From: Rhizobiales bacterium UBA697
GTDB taxonomy: Bacteria > Pseudomonadota > Alphaproteobacteria > Rhizobiales > Ancalomicrobiaceae
Assembly: GCA_002298965.1 (NCBI GenBank)
Contig: DBMN01000297.1
Location: 240-6,473 of the forward strand
Reading direction: 5' to 3'
DNA length: 6,234 nt
In this document: positions 5,754-6,234 of the stretch, piece by piece
Numbering within the stretch: the stretch's first letter is position 1
Layout of the letters: every line of letters starts with the position of its first letter
Notes under the pieces: generated by a model
Told to the model about the DNA's origin: nothing
What the model saw: only the letters and a program-made list of their open reading frames with translations
The model's database searches: none
Made by a program: the position numbers and the translations under genes

Positions 5754-6234
5754 TCACGCGAGGGGAAGGCCGGATGCTTCGCGTTCGATCAGCGTCGCGA
5801 GGAGGCGGGCCGCGGCGGCATGGAAACCGCAGCGATCGTGCACCTCGCAGGCGTCGGCGAACCGGGGAACCCAGCCGGCGAGCCGCGCGGCGAGAACCGT
5901 GCGGTCGGGATGGTCGGAGGCGGCCAGCCGGGCCATCAGGGCGAGTTCGATCGCCAGATGATCGGCCGGTTCGTGGGCCTCGCCGCTGACCGAGAGATCA
6001 TGGGCGGCGAGCAGCCGTTCCATGTCGGTGACCGCCGGCCCGAACAGCCGTCCGTCGCCGACATGGGCGGATTCGTGGAGCGGAACCGTCTCCGGGCCGC
6101 CGATGCCGTCGAAGAGCCGGCCGTGGGCGATGGCGACGCGGCGGGCGGCCGCCTCGTCGTCGTCCGCGATCGCCGCCTCGAGCTCCACGATCGACGGGGC
6201 GAGGGCCGGGTCGGTGGCGAGTTCGGCGAGGAGC
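5754..6234 (-). CDS. torD: TorD/DorD-family molybdoenzyme chaperone (N-terminus outside window)
   Basis: The C-terminal portion (about 160 residues) of a cytoplasmic redox-enzyme maturation chaperone. Such proteins bind the reductase apoprotein and its Tat signal, keep it ready for cofactor insertion, and prevent early export. The all-helical fold fits the many Ala/Leu/Glu-rich stretches. The family signature EPxDH is present as EPADHLAIELALM (encoded from 5972 downward), with the later W-x-P-x-F region (WVPRF) in its expected place. The frame is open to the window edge and reads LLAELATDPALAPSI before the GTG at 6188, so that GTG is probably internal and roughly 40-60 residues are missing, judging by the usual length near 200 aa. 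It ends 35 bp before dorA on the same strand, as in the Rhodobacter dorCDA operon, so the dedicated partner is surely the DorA enzyme. dorD is an equally fitting name. Confidence 0.88.
   Translation of the reverse strand, partial: LLAELATDPALAPSIVELEAAIADDDEAAARRVAIAHGRLFDGIGGPETVPLHESAHVGDGRLFGPAVTDMERLLAAHDLSVSGEAHEPADHLAIELALMARLAASDHPDRTVLAARLAGWVPRFADACEVHDRCGFHAAAARLLATLIEREASGLPLA

Noticed and set aside
5719..5757. An upstream GTG start for DorA at 5757.
   Set aside because: It would put 13 charged residues before the Tat signal and overlap the chaperone stop, while the ATG at 5718 has AGGAGA five bases upstream.
3220..5961. A 913-codon open frame on the plus strand opposite dorA.
   Set aside because: It is the antisense of a secure 823-aa DorA gene. 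In very GC-rich DNA the frame opposite a G/C-third-position gene rarely meets stops. Its product is a low-complexity mix of Arg, Leu, Val, Asp and His with no recognisable domain.

Overview
The window is very GC-rich, with strong G/C preference at third codon positions and only short gaps between genes. It holds two convergent gene groups. The gene families and the style of the intergenic palindrome point to an alphaproteobacterium, plausibly a Rhizobiales/Hyphomicrobiales or Rhodobacter-like organism capable of anaerobic respiration on S- or N-oxides. That placement is inferred from gene content and sequence style, not from a phylogenetic marker.

Left part (1-2438, plus strand): a compact three-gene tripartite ABC exporter operon in the order periplasmic adaptor (5' end outside the window), FtsX/MacB-type permease, ATPase. 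This is the order of cyanobacterial devBCA. The adaptor stop overlaps the permease start (ATGA), and only one base separates the permease stop from the ATPase start. The cargo cannot be read from the sequence.

Middle (2439-2626): a 188-bp convergent intergenic region. About 118 bp of it is an inverted pair of REP-like units that share outer and inner arms but carry two different central modules.

Right part (2627-6234, minus strand): a respiratory cluster transcribed right to left. It runs from a TorD/DorD-family chaperone (N-terminus outside the window), through a full-length Tat-exported DMSO/TMAO reductase of the DorA type (823 aa), to MobB, a GTPase of bis-molybdopterin guanine dinucleotide synthesis. 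The chaperone holds the reductase apoprotein for cofactor loading, MobB belongs to the pathway that makes the cofactor, and the folded enzyme is exported to the periplasm. The expected electron donor, a pentahaem cytochrome DorC/TorC, is not in the window and may lie beyond the right edge. A perfect 10-bp hairpin sits between the reductase and mobB, just upstream of the mobB ribosome binding site.

I found no RNA gene, CRISPR array, insertion sequence or convincing promoter. No clearly new system is evident. The points most worth a second look are the two-module palindrome, the dorA-mobB hairpin, mobB placed directly behind its client enzyme, and a CxxC pair in the exporter adaptor.
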